64,000 bases of DNA from Gemmiger sp. An50 (GCF_002161595.1 NZ_NFID01000006.1:95473-159472); one strand, 5' to 3'; shown: positions 26,049 through 34,743, numbered from the stretch's first letter. The notes: generated by a model not told the origin, from the letters alone. Numbers and translations are program-made.

Positions 26049-27743
26049 TCAGGCGGCAGTGGTCTCGCTGTTTTTGCGGGCGGCAGCATAGGCGCGCAGC
26101 GAGTTGATCACGATGGTCAGGCCCAGCGCGATGAGCAGCACCGCCAGAATCAGCTGCAGGCCCTCCACCAGGAAGGCGGCGCTGCCTGCCTGGTAGGCCT
26201 TGATCAGGGCGATCAGGCGCTGCACCAGAGCGGTGAAGGTAACGCAGAGCATGATGACCAGCGGCGGGAACAGCATCTTGTTGCTGCGGCCGGTAACCTT
26301 CAGGAACACGCACAGAGTGACCAGCACCAGTGCGCTGAGCAGCTGGTTGGCAGAGCCAAACAGGGGCCAGATGTTGGAATAGCCGATGCGGGTGAGCACA
26401 AAACCGCCCGCCAGAGTGATGATGGTGGCAAAGTAGGTGTTGCACAGCAGCTTGCGCCAGCCCTCTGCCTTGCTCATATCATCCAGGCTGAACAGCTCCT
26501 GGAAGCTCATGCGGCCGATGCGGGCCACCGCGTCCAGGCTGGTCAGCGCCAGAGCGGACACACACATGGTCATAAAGCACTGGGCCACATAGACAGGCAC
26601 ACCGAACATCTGGAAGAAACCAGCCACGCCGTTGCTGAACACCTGGAAGGGCGTACCGGCTGCGGGGGTACCGTCCGCCGCGGCAGCTGCACCGGCCACG
26701 CACAGGGCCAGCACCGCCAGCAGGCTTTCCAGCACCATGGCGCCGTAGCCTACTTTGAGCATGTCCTTCTCATTGCTCACGGTCTTGGAGGAGGTACCGG
26801 AGGATACCAGACTGTGGAAGCCTGACACCGCACCGCAGGCCACGGTAACAAACAGGATCGGGAACAAGGTTCCCAGGCTTTCATTGTTGAAACCGGTGTA
26901 AACCGGCAGGTTCATGGTGGGATGTGCCACCAGCAGACCCAGCACCGCACCGGCGATCATGCCGATGAACATAAAGGTGGTCATATAGTCGCGGGGCTGT
27001 TTCAGCAGCCACATGGGCAGCACCGCCGCGAAGAAAATGTAGATAAAGGTAATGTAGACCCAGGCTTCCTTGCCTGCGATCAGAGGCATGGCCATGCCCA
27101 GAGCCAGAGCAGCCACGGTGCAAACCAGGCCCACAGCGCCTTCCTTCCAACCGGTGAAGACGAACTTTTTCTGCAGCAGGCCGAAGACCATGGCAAACAC
27201 AATGAACAGCAGGCTGATGGTACCGGCGGCACCGTTCACCTGAGCAGCTTCGGCCAGAACGCCGGGCTCCGTATAGGCGTTAAAGGTACCGGCCACCATG
27301 TCCGCAAAGGCGGCAATGACCAACAGGGTGAACAGCCAGCAGAACAGCAGGAACAGCTTGCGGCCCAGCTTACCGATGTATTTCTCGATCAGAAGGCCCA
27401 TGGAGCGGCCCTCATTCTTCACACTGGCATACAGTGCGCCGAAGTCGGTGACTGCGCCAAAGAAAATGCCGCCCAGCAGAATCCACAGCAGCACCGGCAG
27501 CCAGCCGAAAGCCGCCGCCTGGATGGCGCCGGTGACCGGGCCTGCACCCGCAATGGAGGAAAATTGGTGGCTGAACACGGTCCAGCCATCGGTGGGCACA
27601 TAGTCTTTGCCGTCCTTATGGCGCACGGCGGGCGTCTCGGCCTTGGGGTCGATGCCCCAGGTCTTGGCCAGCCAGCGGCCGTAGAGGGCATAGGCGCACA
27701 CCAGGCACACCGCAGCGATCAGCACGATGACAAGCGTATTCAT
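26049..27743 (-). CDS. cstA: Carbon starvation protein A (peptide/pyruvate transporter family)
   Basis: 564-residue inner-membrane transporter with many hydrophobic segments. The family motifs are clear: GPVTGAIQAAAFGWLPVLLW near residues 75-95, GAVTDFGALYASVKNEGRSMG, and SGFHSLVSSGTSSKTVSNE around 305-323. The CstA family imports peptides or pyruvate under carbon limitation; which of these applies here is unknown. No CstA-partner gene of the YbdD type is adjacent. It has its own consensus promoter and a hairpin in the leader. Confidence 0.93.
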   Translation of the reverse strand: MNTLVIVLIAAVCLVCAYALYGRWLAKTWGIDPKAETPAVRHKDGKDYVPTDGWTVFSHQFSSIAGAGPVTGAIQAAAFGWLPVLLWILLGGIFFGAVTDFGALYASVKNEGRSMGLLIEKYIGKLGRKLFLLFCWLFTLLVIAAFADMVAGTFNAYTEPGVLAEAAQVNGAAGTISLLFIVFAMVFGLLQKKFVFTGWKEGAVGLVCTVAALALGMAMPLIAGKEAWVYITFIYIFFAAVLPMWLLKQPRDYMTTFMFIGMIAGAVLGLLVAHPTMNLPVYTGFNNESLGTLFPILFVTVACGAVSGFHSLVSSGTSSKTVSNEKDMLKVGYGAMVLESLLAVLALCVAGAAAAADGTPAAGTPFQVFSNGVAGFFQMFGVPVYVAQCFMTMCVSALALTSLDAVARIGRMSFQELFSLDDMSKAEGWRKLLCNTYFATIITLAGGFVLTRIGYSNIWPLFGSANQLLSALVLVTLCVFLKVTGRSNKMLFPPLVIMLCVTFTALVQRLIALIKAYQAGSAAFLVEGLQLILAVLLIALGLTIVINSLRAYAAARKNSETTAA

Positions 27744-27777
27744 GATTCGTTTTCTCCCCTTCTATGAAGTGTCTGCC

Positions 27778-27813
27778 CACGGCACGTCCGCCCGCATTCG
27801 CACATTGCCGTGG
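27778..27813 (-). promoter_or_regulatory. cstA leader hairpin
   Basis: CCACGGCA (27778-27785) and TGCCGTGG (27806-27813) form a perfect 8-bp inverted repeat inside the cstA 5' leader, between the promoter and the ribosome binding site. It may stabilise or regulate the transcript. No known riboswitch is recognised. Confidence 0.4.
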
Positions 27814-27825
27814 TAGTGATTTCTA

Positions 27826-27854
27826 AGTTTATCCAGTTAAAGCGAGAATGTCAA
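27826..27854 (-). promoter_or_regulatory. cstA promoter
   Basis: Minus-strand TTGACA (27849-27854), 17 nt, TAAACT (27826-27831). Confidence 0.7.
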
Positions 27855-27980
27855 CAGAGTTTACCATTTTTTGGAGAAACGCCATGAGTTTTGCCCTAGC
27901 GGGCTCTGTTCGTTGTCCATTTTGACAATATATTTTGTCTGCATTTTCAACATTTTACGTCTGCATTACCCGCAAATATG

Positions 27981-28012
27981 AAAAAGGAGCCGAAAAAATG
28001 TTTCCAGGCTCC
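27981..28012 (-). terminator. Terminator of the small membrane protein gene
   Basis: GGAGCC / GGCTCC hairpin followed on the minus strand by TTTTT. Confidence 0.7.
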
Positions 28013-28036
28013 CGTTTTCTTTGCACAGTGTGCAGG

Positions 28037-28255
28037 CTATTGCTGCAAAAATTTTTTCAGTCCCTTTCCCGCCAGCCAGCTGCCCGGCACAAGCAGCAGC
28101 GGCACCCCCAAAAGAGCAAACAAAAACAGCACATTCTCCCATGCGATCGCCTGCCCGCTGCAGGCAAGACCGATCAATGCCCAGTAAATCTTCCAGAGCA
28201 GCAGAAAACTTGCCGCATAAAGCAGCGCCATGAGTTTTCGTTCATTCACCTTCAT
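28037..28255 (-). CDS. Small membrane protein of unknown function
   Basis: 72 residues with two hydrophobic segments (about 10-30 and 42-62) separated by a short loop containing one cysteine, and a basic C-terminal tail (GKGLKKFLQQ). The ATG at 28255 has GGGGAGG 9 nt upstream and a terminator follows the stop, which together support a real gene. Located between cstA and the divergent rpsF operon. No family recognised; it could be a small accessory membrane subunit. Confidence 0.6.
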   Translation of the reverse strand: MKVNERKLMALLYAASFLLLWKIYWALIGLACSGQAIAWENVLFLFALLGVPLLLVPGSWLAGKGLKKFLQQ

Positions 28256-28363
28256 TTGCACCGGCCTCCCCTTTTCTTTTGATCAGTTTTATTGTATCAT
28301 AAAATGCAGACTCATTGTATCGGGCCGGAGCGCAAAAAAGCTGATATTTTTTCAAAAAACAGC

Positions 28364-28393
28364 TTGACACTGACGTTCTATGTTTGATATAAT
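28364..28393 (+). promoter_or_regulatory. Promoter of rpsF-ssb-rpsR
   Basis: Perfect TTGACA (28364-28369), 18-nt spacer and perfect TATAAT (28388-28393), as expected for a highly expressed ribosomal protein operon. Confidence 0.88.
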
Positions 28394-28399
28394 GAGTTG

Positions 28400-28465
28400 C
28401 TGCCTTGCGAAGGGCAGTGATCCTTGCCCGGTTTTGCCGGGCCATAAGTCCAAAAGGAGGTGCAC
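28400..28465 (+). promoter_or_regulatory. Possible S6:S18 autoregulatory leader
   Basis: The rpsF 5' leader contains the hairpin GCCCGG-TTTTG-CCGGGC (28426-28442) preceded by a GGGCA...TGCCC complementary pair. Many bacteria regulate this operon by binding of the S6:S18 complex to a structured leader. Position and structure fit, but the conserved CCG bulge has not been matched rigorously. Confidence 0.35.
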
Positions 28466-28469
28466 AGAA

Positions 28470-28754
28470 ATGGCAAAGTATGAGACCATGCTGGTTACCA
28501 GCGCTGCTCTCGATGAGGAGGCTTCCACCGCTCTGGTTGGCAAGTTCAAGAGCCTGATCGAGGCCAATGGTACCATCGATTCTGTTGACGATTGGGGCAA
28601 GCGCCGTCTGGCTTATCCCATCAACGACGAGGAAGAAGGCGTCTACACCGTGATTAAGTTCACCAGCGAGCCCTCTTTCCCCGCCGAGCTGGATCGCGTT
28701 TACAAGATCACCGACGGCGTACTGCGTACGATGATCGTGGCCGAGGCTGAATAA
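28470..28754 (+). CDS. rpsF: 30S ribosomal protein S6
   Basis: 94 residues beginning MAKYETMLVTSAALDEE, with the S6 core DDWGKRRLAYPINDEEEGVY. Binds S18 on the small subunit platform. AAAGGAGGT lies 10 nt before the ATG at 28470; the upstream extension of the frame runs through the promoter and is excluded. First gene of the rpsF-ssb-rpsR operon, spaced 14 bp from ssb. Confidence 0.97.
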   Translation: MAKYETMLVTSAALDEEASTALVGKFKSLIEANGTIDSVDDWGKRRLAYPINDEEEGVYTVIKFTSEPSFPAELDRVYKITDGVLRTMIVAEAE

Positions 28755-28768
28755 GGAGGCATTTTTCA

Positions 28769-29236
28769 ATGCTGAACGTTGTAGCTTTGATGGGCCGGCT
28801 CGTGGCCGACCCTGAACTGCGCCACACCCCCCAGGGCGTTAGCGTGACCACCTTTACCATCGCCGTGGACCGCAGCTTTGTGCGGCAGGGCGAGCAGCGT
28901 CAGGCTGATTTCATTGATATCGTTGCCTGGCGTTCCACCGCTGAGTTCGTTTGCAAGTATTTCCAGAAGGGCTCCCTGATCGCCGTTGACGGCAGCATTC
29001 AGACCCGGAGCTATCAGGATAAGAACGGCAACAACCGCAAGGCGTTTGAGATCGTTGCGAACAACGTGAACTTCGCCGGCGGCAAGGGCGGCAGCGGAAA
29101 CGGTAATGGCGGTGCTTACAGCAGCGCCCGCCCGGAATACACTCGCGAGGCTCCCATGGAGGCAGCCCCCACTTACTCCGCCGGCAGCAATGATGATTTT
29201 GCTGTGATCGACGAAGGCGAGGATCTTCCGTTCTAA
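28769..29236 (+). CDS. ssb: Single-stranded DNA-binding protein
   Basis: 155 residues. OB-fold in residues 1-~108 (MLNVVALMGRLVADPELR ... FIDIVAWRSTAEFV), a Gly/Asn/Ser-rich flexible linker and the acidic C-terminal tip EGEDLPF, which recruits replication and repair partners. The conserved position between rpsF and rpsR supports the housekeeping SSB. Confidence 0.97.
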   Translation: MLNVVALMGRLVADPELRHTPQGVSVTTFTIAVDRSFVRQGEQRQADFIDIVAWRSTAEFVCKYFQKGSLIAVDGSIQTRSYQDKNGNNRKAFEIVANNVNFAGGKGGSGNGNGGAYSSARPEYTREAPMEAAPTYSAGSNDDFAVIDEGEDLPF

Positions 29237-29268
29237 CATGAATCGATTCTAACAGGAGGTAACAAGCC

Positions 29269-29523
29269 ATGGCTTTTGAGAGAACCGAAGGCCGTCCCCA
29301 GCGCCCCATGCGCCGCGGCCGTAAGAAGGTTTGCAGCTTTTGCGTAGACCGTGTTGAGCACATCGATTACAAGGATGTTGCTCGCCTGCGCAAGTACGTC
29401 AGCGAGCGTGCGAAGATCATTCCCCGCCGCGTGACCGGTACCTGCGCGTTCCATCAGCGTGAACTGACCGTCGCCATCAAGCGCGCCCGTCACGTTGCTC
29501 TGATGCCCTACGTGAGCGACTAA
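29269..29523 (+). CDS. rpsR: 30S ribosomal protein S18 (zinc-binding type)
   Basis: 84 residues with a CSFC pair near 23-26 and a later Cys (TGTCAFHQ) with His, indicating the zinc-binding (C+) form. Core [23 protein letters not shown] is diagnostic. AGGAGG precedes the ATG. Last gene of the operon before a strong terminator. Confidence 0.97.
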   Translation: MAFERTEGRPQRPMRRGRKKVCSFCVDRVEHIDYKDVARLRKYVSERAKIIPRRVTGTCAFHQRELTVAIKRARHVALMPYVSD

Positions 29524-29534
29524 TCGTTGCACCG

Positions 29535-29566
29535 ATCCCCTGCCCTTTCGGGCGGGGGATTTTTTG
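29535..29566 (+). terminator. Terminator of rpsF-ssb-rpsR
   Basis: ATCCCC-T-GCCC-TTTC-GGGC-G-GGGGAT followed by TTTTT. Confidence 0.93.
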
Positions 29567-29586
29567 TTCTTATCTTCTTCTCAACA

Positions 29587-29641
29587 ACAAACCGCCGGCA
29601 GAGTATTCCAAAGGGAACGCTCTGTCGGCGGTTTGTGTTTT
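29587..29641. terminator. Second, long hairpin between rpsR and the pseudokinase
   Basis: ACAAACCGCCG-g-CAGAG pairs with CTCTG-t-CGGCGGTTTGT around a 16-nt loop. T-rich on the plus side; it also lies just downstream of the convergent minus-strand gene, so it can act on both strands. Confidence 0.75.
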
Positions 29642-29647
29642 TTGTTC

Positions 29648-31348
29648 TTATCCAGCGGGAACCGTACTGGGAGAAGGTTCCGGACTGGGCGACGGGGTGG
29701 GACTGGGGGTGGGTGCGGGAGTAGGCTCCGGCGTCGGGTCCGGTACCAGCGGGATATCCCGCTCCTTCGCAATATAAACGTTTACCGTGACCTTGCCCAC
29801 ATCGATCATGGTCCCCTCTTCTATATCGGTATACGCCACGCAGCCGCTGGCATATTCGCCATTGTTGTCGATCATCGAGAAGCTGGCTTTGATGTGCTTT
29901 TTCTCCAGCTCCTGCTGTGCGGCATCCTGGGGCCATCCATCAATGTTCGGCATCTCCACCATCTCCGGTCCCAGGCTCACCACCACTTCAATCAGCGGGC
30001 GTTCCTGATCGGTCTCGGTCCCTGCCTGCGGCGACTGCTCCAGAATAATCCCCGCTTCATGGTCCGAATCGTACTCCTGTGCCACTGCGATGAACCGGAA
30101 CGCGGCGGTGTATTCCAGATTGCTCTGCACATCCTCATAGGCAAGGCCCACCACATTGGGCACCGTGAGCACCTGGGGTGTGCTCTGGCTGGCCGAGGAG
30201 GATGCCACACTGCTTGAGGAGGGCGCGGGCGCTTCCCGGCCCAGAATACTCCACATAAGCAGCAGGAACAGCACCGCGATCACCAACAGTGAACCGGTAA
30301 GCAGCGTGCGGGTGCTGATGCTGATGTGCTGTTCCCGGACGGGCGCGCGCTCCGACTGGCGCTGGGGCGGGGTGATGCTGTCCGCCGCACGCTGGCTGGT
30401 GAGTGCGCCCATCAGCTCCGGCACGTTCTGGATACGGCTGCCCGGGTCCATGCGCATGGCCGCAGAAAGCACCACCGAAATGTAGCCGGGAACCTCCGGC
30501 TCCAGGGCGCGGGCAGGCTGCAGGCTGTCGGTGACACGCCGCTGGTTGGCCGGGAGCGGCGCCTGGCCGGTGAGAAGCCGGTAGAACACCGCTGCGAGGC
30601 CGTACACGTCGGTATAACGGCCCTCAAACTCGGCGGCGGAATACTGCTCGGGGGCGGAATAGCCGTCGTACAGCTGGCTTTTCAGCTCGCTGCCCGCGGT
30701 GCGCAGGCCCAGAGTGGCATAGCCGCACAGCCTGGCCTGGGCTCCGCCGGGGCTCAGGATAATGTTGTCCGGGCAGATGCCCCGGTGCACCAGTCCGGCC
30801 TTGTGCATGGCCGCCACGCCCTCCATGATGGGCTGCAGCAGAATGCGGGCCTGGGCCGGATCAAAGTTCTGGGTGTGCTCCGACAGATAACGGCTCAGGC
30901 TTTCGCCCTCCACCTGCTCCAGTACCGCATAAACGGTGTTATTTTCCTCCACCACGTCCAGCACAGCGGCAAGGCCGGTGGCCGGTGTGATGCGCTGGAT
31001 GCTGCGGTACAGATCCGCAAAATCCATGCGAGTGGTTTTGAACAGCACTTCCCTGCCCTCTTTGGGCATCACAAGGCCGCTTTCGTCCCGGCCCACACTC
31101 AGGGTCACCGGGTAGTATTCCTTCACGCTCACCCGCACGCCGCCGGTGTTTTCCACCGCTTCGTACAGAATACCCTCGCCGTCGGTGGCCTGGTGGCGGC
31201 CAATGGTGTACCGCCCCGCCAGCAGCGATGCAAAGGGCAGGGTGCCCGGGGGATTCAGATTGTTCAGCTCTTTGCCGCAGAAGGGGCAATCCGGCCGGCC
31301 CAGGTCCACCTTGGAAAGGCAGTATGGGCAGAGAATGGTTTGACCCAT
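29648..31348 (-). CDS. PASTA-domain pseudokinase with zinc ribbon
   Basis: 566 residues. A zinc ribbon (C7, C10, C21, C24) precedes a Ser/Thr-kinase fold (~45-325). The ATP-lysine K76 (SVKEYYP) and APE (232-234) are kept, but the HRD aspartate is replaced (H188-R189-G190) and the DFG position reads C208-G209-Y210. Both catalytic Asp residues are therefore missing, so phosphotransfer is unlikely. One membrane helix (~345-368) leads to two PASTA-like extracellular repeats (VPNVVGLAYEDVQSNL; MPNIDGWPQDAAQQEL) and a Pro/Thr/Ser-rich tail. Probably a cell-wall-sensing scaffold. GGAGG precedes the ATG. Confidence 0.85.
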   Translation of the reverse strand: MGQTILCPYCLSKVDLGRPDCPFCGKELNNLNPPGTLPFASLLAGRYTIGRHQATDGEGILYEAVENTGGVRVSVKEYYPVTLSVGRDESGLVMPKEGREVLFKTTRMDFADLYRSIQRITPATGLAAVLDVVEENNTVYAVLEQVEGESLSRYLSEHTQNFDPAQARILLQPIMEGVAAMHKAGLVHRGICPDNIILSPGGAQARLCGYATLGLRTAGSELKSQLYDGYSAPEQYSAAEFEGRYTDVYGLAAVFYRLLTGQAPLPANQRRVTDSLQPARALEPEVPGYISVVLSAAMRMDPGSRIQNVPELMGALTSQRAADSITPPQRQSERAPVREQHISISTRTLLTGSLLVIAVLFLLLMWSILGREAPAPSSSSVASSSASQSTPQVLTVPNVVGLAYEDVQSNLEYTAAFRFIAVAQEYDSDHEAGIILEQSPQAGTETDQERPLIEVVVSLGPEMVEMPNIDGWPQDAAQQELEKKHIKASFSMIDNNGEYASGCVAYTDIEEGTMIDVGKVTVNVYIAKERDIPLVPDPTPEPTPAPTPSPTPSPSPEPSPSTVPAG

Positions 31349-31446
31349 GGGTCAGAGGCCTCCTTTGTTTGATGAAACGCCCCGGACATGATGGCCGCAG
31401 GGCGGATAAATTGCACAAAATTTCCCTATTTTATTTGTATGGGTTC

Positions 31447-31475
31447 ATTATAGCATGCCCCCCGGCAAAAAGCAA
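31447..31475 (-). promoter_or_regulatory. Promoter of the pseudokinase gene
   Basis: Minus-strand TTGCTT (31470-31475), 17 nt, TATAAT (31447-31452) with an upstream TG making an extended -10. Confidence 0.65.
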
Positions 31476-31544
31476 ACCGGCGCGGCGGCTCTGTCCTTTC
31501 AGTCTGGACCGGGCTCACCGCGGCTAATCGCTCCGCCGGGGTAT

Positions 31545-31584
31545 AAAAAGGCCCCGGCCTTCCATTTGCGGGGAAAGCCGGGAC
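31545..31584 (-). terminator. Terminator of yebC
   Basis: GGCCCCGGCCTTCC / GGAAAGCCGGGAC hairpin with TTTTT on the minus strand. Confidence 0.8.
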
Positions 31585-31615
31585 TTTTGTTTCAGATATG
31601 CGCCGAAGGGCCGGA

Positions 31616-32353
31616 TCAGCGATCCAGATCCTCTTCGTTCTCCAGGTTGTGCCACACGTTCTGCACGTCGTCATCGTCCTCCAGAGCGTCCAGCAGCTTG
31701 GCCATCAGCTTCTGGTTGTCCTCGTCGGTAATGGCAGAGGTGGTGGAGGGCACCATTTCCACTTCAGCGGAGATGAAGGTGTAGCCCTTGTCCTCCAGAG
31801 CCTGACGCACAGCGGAGAATGCATCGGGATCGGTGGTCACTTCCACCACGTCGTCGCCCATGTCGAAGTCCTCGGCGCCGGCATCGAAGCAGTCCTCCAT
31901 GACCTTCTCCTCGTCCAGACCCTCGCCGTCCAGCACGATCACACCCTTCTGGGTGAACAGGAAGCCCACGCAGCCCATGTTGCCCAGGTTGCCGCCGAAC
32001 TTATCGAAGTAGTGGCGCAGGTTGGCAGCGGTGCGGTTGCGGTTGTCGGTCAGGGTCTCTACCATCATGGCGATGCCGCAGGGGCCGTAGCCTTCGTAGG
32101 TGATGGATTCGTAGTTGTCCTTCTCGCCGCCCTCAGCGCGCTTGATGATGCGCTGGATGTTATCGTTGGGCACGTTCAGGCTCTTGGCTTTGGCGATCAG
32201 GTCACGCAGCTTGCCGTTGCTGGCGGGGTCCGCGCCGCCCATGCGCACGGCAACGCCGATCTCGCGGCCAACCTTGGTGAACAGCTTGGCCTTCTGGCCG
32301 TCGGTCTTTTCCTTCTTGCGTTTGATGTTATTCCATTTACTATGTCCAGACAT
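31616..32353 (-). CDS. yebC: YebC/PmpR-family protein (TACO1-like)
   Basis: 245 residues beginning MSGHSKWNNIKRKKEKTDGQK, the unmistakable family start, with GGADPASNGKLRDLIAKAK and YEGYGPCGIAMMVE further on. Some family members act as DNA-binding regulators and others help ribosomes through difficult sequences; which applies here cannot be told. GGAGGAAG lies before the ATG. Single-gene unit with its own terminator. Confidence 0.95.
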   Translation of the reverse strand: MSGHSKWNNIKRKKEKTDGQKAKLFTKVGREIGVAVRMGGADPASNGKLRDLIAKAKSLNVPNDNIQRIIKRAEGGEKDNYESITYEGYGPCGIAMMVETLTDNRNRTAANLRHYFDKFGGNLGNMGCVGFLFTQKGVIVLDGEGLDEEKVMEDCFDAGAEDFDMGDDVVEVTTDPDAFSAVRQALEDKGYTFISAEVEMVPSTTSAITDEDNQKLMAKLLDALEDDDDVQNVWHNLENEEDLDR

Positions 32354-32471
32354 GGAAACTTCCTCCTATTTTATGCCGGGCCGCGAGCCGGACCCGAACG
32401 ATGTGCGGTAACTAAATAATTTTAGCACAAAAAGCCCTCTTCTGGCAAGTGCCCGGGGCTGCCCAGGCCCA

Positions 32472-33833
32472 TTATTTCAGGTTTCGCAGGGCTTTTGGAT
32501 AGTGGTTTTTCACCTTTCCCCCGCTCACCTTGCCTGCACCCAGCGAAAAGCCGTCCACCAGCACGCAGCACCAGCCGTTTTCCGCGGTGCGAGCCTCGAT
32601 CTCCTCACCCCGCAGCCAGGCGGCGGTGCGCTCATCGTCCAGGGTCAGCCGCTCCTGGTTGGTGCATGTGTGGCCGAAGGCCGTGAACAGATGGTGCGCG
32701 GGAACGAACCGGTTCTTCTGCACGGTACCAGCCGCCACGCCGCAGCGCATCACCCGCAGCTTATGGGGCGGCAGCGGAGTCTCGGGCGGCAGGAGCAGCA
32801 GCTCGCCCGCCTTGAGCATCGGCCGGTCCGCCAGCGACGGAAAATACTTCCCGGCAAACTCCAGCCATTCCTTGCAGGGCTTGGCGGGCTTTTCCGGCTT
32901 GAAGGGGCGGGCATCTTCGCCCTCGGACGCCTTCACCAGCTTTGCCATGAAATGCCCCTCGCCGCCCTGGAAGGGCCAGATACGCCGCACCAGGCTCACA
33001 TCAAAGGGATGCTCGCCGCAGCGGTTGGCCTCGCCGGGACTGCCAAAGGCCGCGCCGGTATCCACCAGGGTGAACTCGGGATGGCGGGCAAGAAAATCCC
33101 CGATCTGGCCCTCGTCTTCCTCGGGCGCAAAGGTGCAGGTGGAATACACCAGCACCCCGCCGGGAGCCAGCAGAGTGGCGGCGTTGTCCAGAATTTCCCG
33201 GCCAATGGCAGCACACTGGCGCACAAGGCCCTCGTTGTGCTGGGTCAGCGCCTGGGGCTCCTTGCGGAACATGCCCTCGCCGGAGCAGGGCGCGTCCACC
33301 AGGATGCGGTCGAAAAAGGCTGGAAAAGCCTTGGCCAGGGCATTGGTATCGCTGTTCAGCACCACCGCGTTGGCCACGCCCATCCGCTCCAGGTTGGAGC
33401 GCAGGATCTCGGCCCGGCCTGCATTGTACTCGTTGCTTACCAAAAGGCCCTGGCCCTGCAGGGCCGCCGCCAGCTGGCTGCTCTTGCCGCCGGGTGCGGC
33501 GCACATATCCAGCACCTTCATGCCCGGTTGCACGTCCAGCAGGGCCGCCGGAGCGCTTGCGGAGGGCTCCTGAGAATAGAAGGAACCTCCGTGGTGATAG
33601 GGATGGCGGCCGGGCTTGAAGTCCGGCTCCTCCACCGCGAAGCCCTCGGCGCAGAAGGGAGAGGGACGCAGCGCCAGTCCCGCCAGACGGACAAATTCCT
33701 CCGGCGTGCAGCGCAGCCGGTTCACGGTCACGCCCCGGGCCGCCTCCTCGCTGGGGGCCGCGTAGTATTCCGCGTAGCGCTCGCCCAGCAGGGCCCGCTC
33801 CCGCTCTTCAAAATATTTTGCCTGCAATGCCAT
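32472..33833 (-). CDS. RsmF/NOL1-NOP2-sun family rRNA m5C methyltransferase
   Basis: 453 residues. Methyltransferase core with MCAAPGGKSSQLAAAL (SAM loop, about 110-125), VDAPCSGEGMFRK (catalytic PC motif), and YSTCTF with the second cysteine. A C-terminal RNA-binding region ends in KVSGGKVKNHYPKALRNL, typical of the RsmF/YebU subgroup. The annotated ATG has AAAGGTGG very close to it; a TTG two codons downstream has a more regular spacing and is an alternative start. Target cytosine unknown. Confidence 0.88.
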   Translation of the reverse strand: MALQAKYFEERERALLGERYAEYYAAPSEEAARGVTVNRLRCTPEEFVRLAGLALRPSPFCAEGFAVEEPDFKPGRHPYHHGGSFYSQEPSASAPAALLDVQPGMKVLDMCAAPGGKSSQLAAALQGQGLLVSNEYNAGRAEILRSNLERMGVANAVVLNSDTNALAKAFPAFFDRILVDAPCSGEGMFRKEPQALTQHNEGLVRQCAAIGREILDNAATLLAPGGVLVYSTCTFAPEEDEGQIGDFLARHPEFTLVDTGAAFGSPGEANRCGEHPFDVSLVRRIWPFQGGEGHFMAKLVKASEGEDARPFKPEKPAKPCKEWLEFAGKYFPSLADRPMLKAGELLLLPPETPLPPHKLRVMRCGVAAGTVQKNRFVPAHHLFTAFGHTCTNQERLTLDDERTAAWLRGEEIEARTAENGWCCVLVDGFSLGAGKVSGGKVKNHYPKALRNLK

Positions 33834-33957
33834 ACCACCTTTGTATAATGGGTCTTGTTTGGGGTTACACTAGGAGCGAAGAGGCACGGCGGACAAGATC
33901 ATACGCCGGGCAAACGCCCCCGCCCCCTCTTCGGATTCGGAAAGGAGATCACAAACC

Positions 33958-34098
33958 ATGGAAAACCGTAACGCGAAAAACAGCATGAACAGCCGCAGCG
34001 CTAAGAACAGCGCCAAGAACGAAAGCACCAATGCTACCAGCAGCACTTCCAAGAACAGCAAGAGCACTGGTGCTTCCAACATGAAGACCGGCAAGTAA
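33958..34098 (+). CDS. Asn/Ser/Lys-rich 46-residue microprotein
   Basis: Short frame from ATG 33958 to TAA at 34096-34098, with AAAGGAG 10 nt before the start and a TATAAT on the plus strand at 33844-33849. The product is extremely hydrophilic and nearly without hydrophobic residues, built of recurring AKNS/KNS units (for example SAKNSAKNES), with two internal methionines. It resembles unnamed small Asn/Lys-rich proteins of Clostridia and, in composition only, small acid-soluble spore proteins. No fold or function can be assigned. A strong hairpin follows, which supports an independent transcript. Confidence 0.55.
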   Translation: MENRNAKNSMNSRSAKNSAKNESTNATSSTSKNSKSTGASNMKTGK

Positions 34099-34163
34099 CA
34101 CCGGCTTTCTCCTCGCCGGGCACACACCGGCAAACACGCTTTTCACCAATTACAGAGCGTGAA

Positions 34164-34214
34164 AAGGCTGAGACCCTCGGAACCAATGTTTCCTGTTCCG
34201 CCGGTCTCAGCCTT
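34164..34214. terminator. Terminator between the microprotein and mrnC
   Basis: AAGGCTGAGACC-ctc-GGAAC ... GTTCC-gcc-GGTCTCAGCCTT, a long near-perfect hairpin between convergent genes. Confidence 0.85.
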
Positions 34215-34276
34215 GGTTTGCGTTTTCCGGCAATACTCTGCCGCTTTTCACAGCAGAGCAACCCGGGAAATGCCGT

Positions 34277-34699
34277 TTATTCCGGCTTTTCCACCGCCAG
34301 CGGGTTGTAGCCCTCCCACAAGGCGTCGAACAGTTCCTGAATGCGCTGGTTCTGGCCGGTAAGATACAGCCAACCGAACAGCGCTTCGAAGCCGGTGGAC
34401 GCCCGGTATTCCTGGGGAGTGGCGTGCTTGGCCACGGAGGCCTTGCTGGCGTTCTTCCCCCGGCGCAGCACCGCCTGCTCAGCCTCGGTGAGCTGGTCCT
34501 CAATGGCGGCCAGCGCCCGGTTCTGTCCCTTGGCAGATACATACTTCACACAGGCCGCGTGCAGCTTGCCGGGCACCAGACGGGTGCGTTCCACCAGCCG
34601 CTGGCGCACCAGCAGCTCGAACACACCATCGCCCACAAAGGCCAGATTCAGGGGGGACTGCTCCCGGATATCGATCTCGGGATTTGCTTCAAACAACAT
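34277..34699 (-). CDS. mrnC: Mini-ribonuclease III
   Basis: 140 residues consisting only of an RNase III catalytic domain without a dsRNA-binding domain. LNLAFVGDGVFELLVRQRL contains the catalytic acidic signature and GFEALFGWLYLTGQ the second acidic region. Matures 23S rRNA ends in Firmicutes. Located 44 bp after obgE on the same strand, so probably co-transcribed. Confidence 0.93.
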   Translation of the reverse strand: MLFEANPEIDIREQSPLNLAFVGDGVFELLVRQRLVERTRLVPGKLHAACVKYVSAKGQNRALAAIEDQLTEAEQAVLRRGKNASKASVAKHATPQEYRASTGFEALFGWLYLTGQNQRIQELFDALWEGYNPLAVEKPE

Positions 34700-34743
34700 G
34701 GTTTTGCCTCATTTCATGCCGCGCCACGCGCGGCTCAGGTGCC

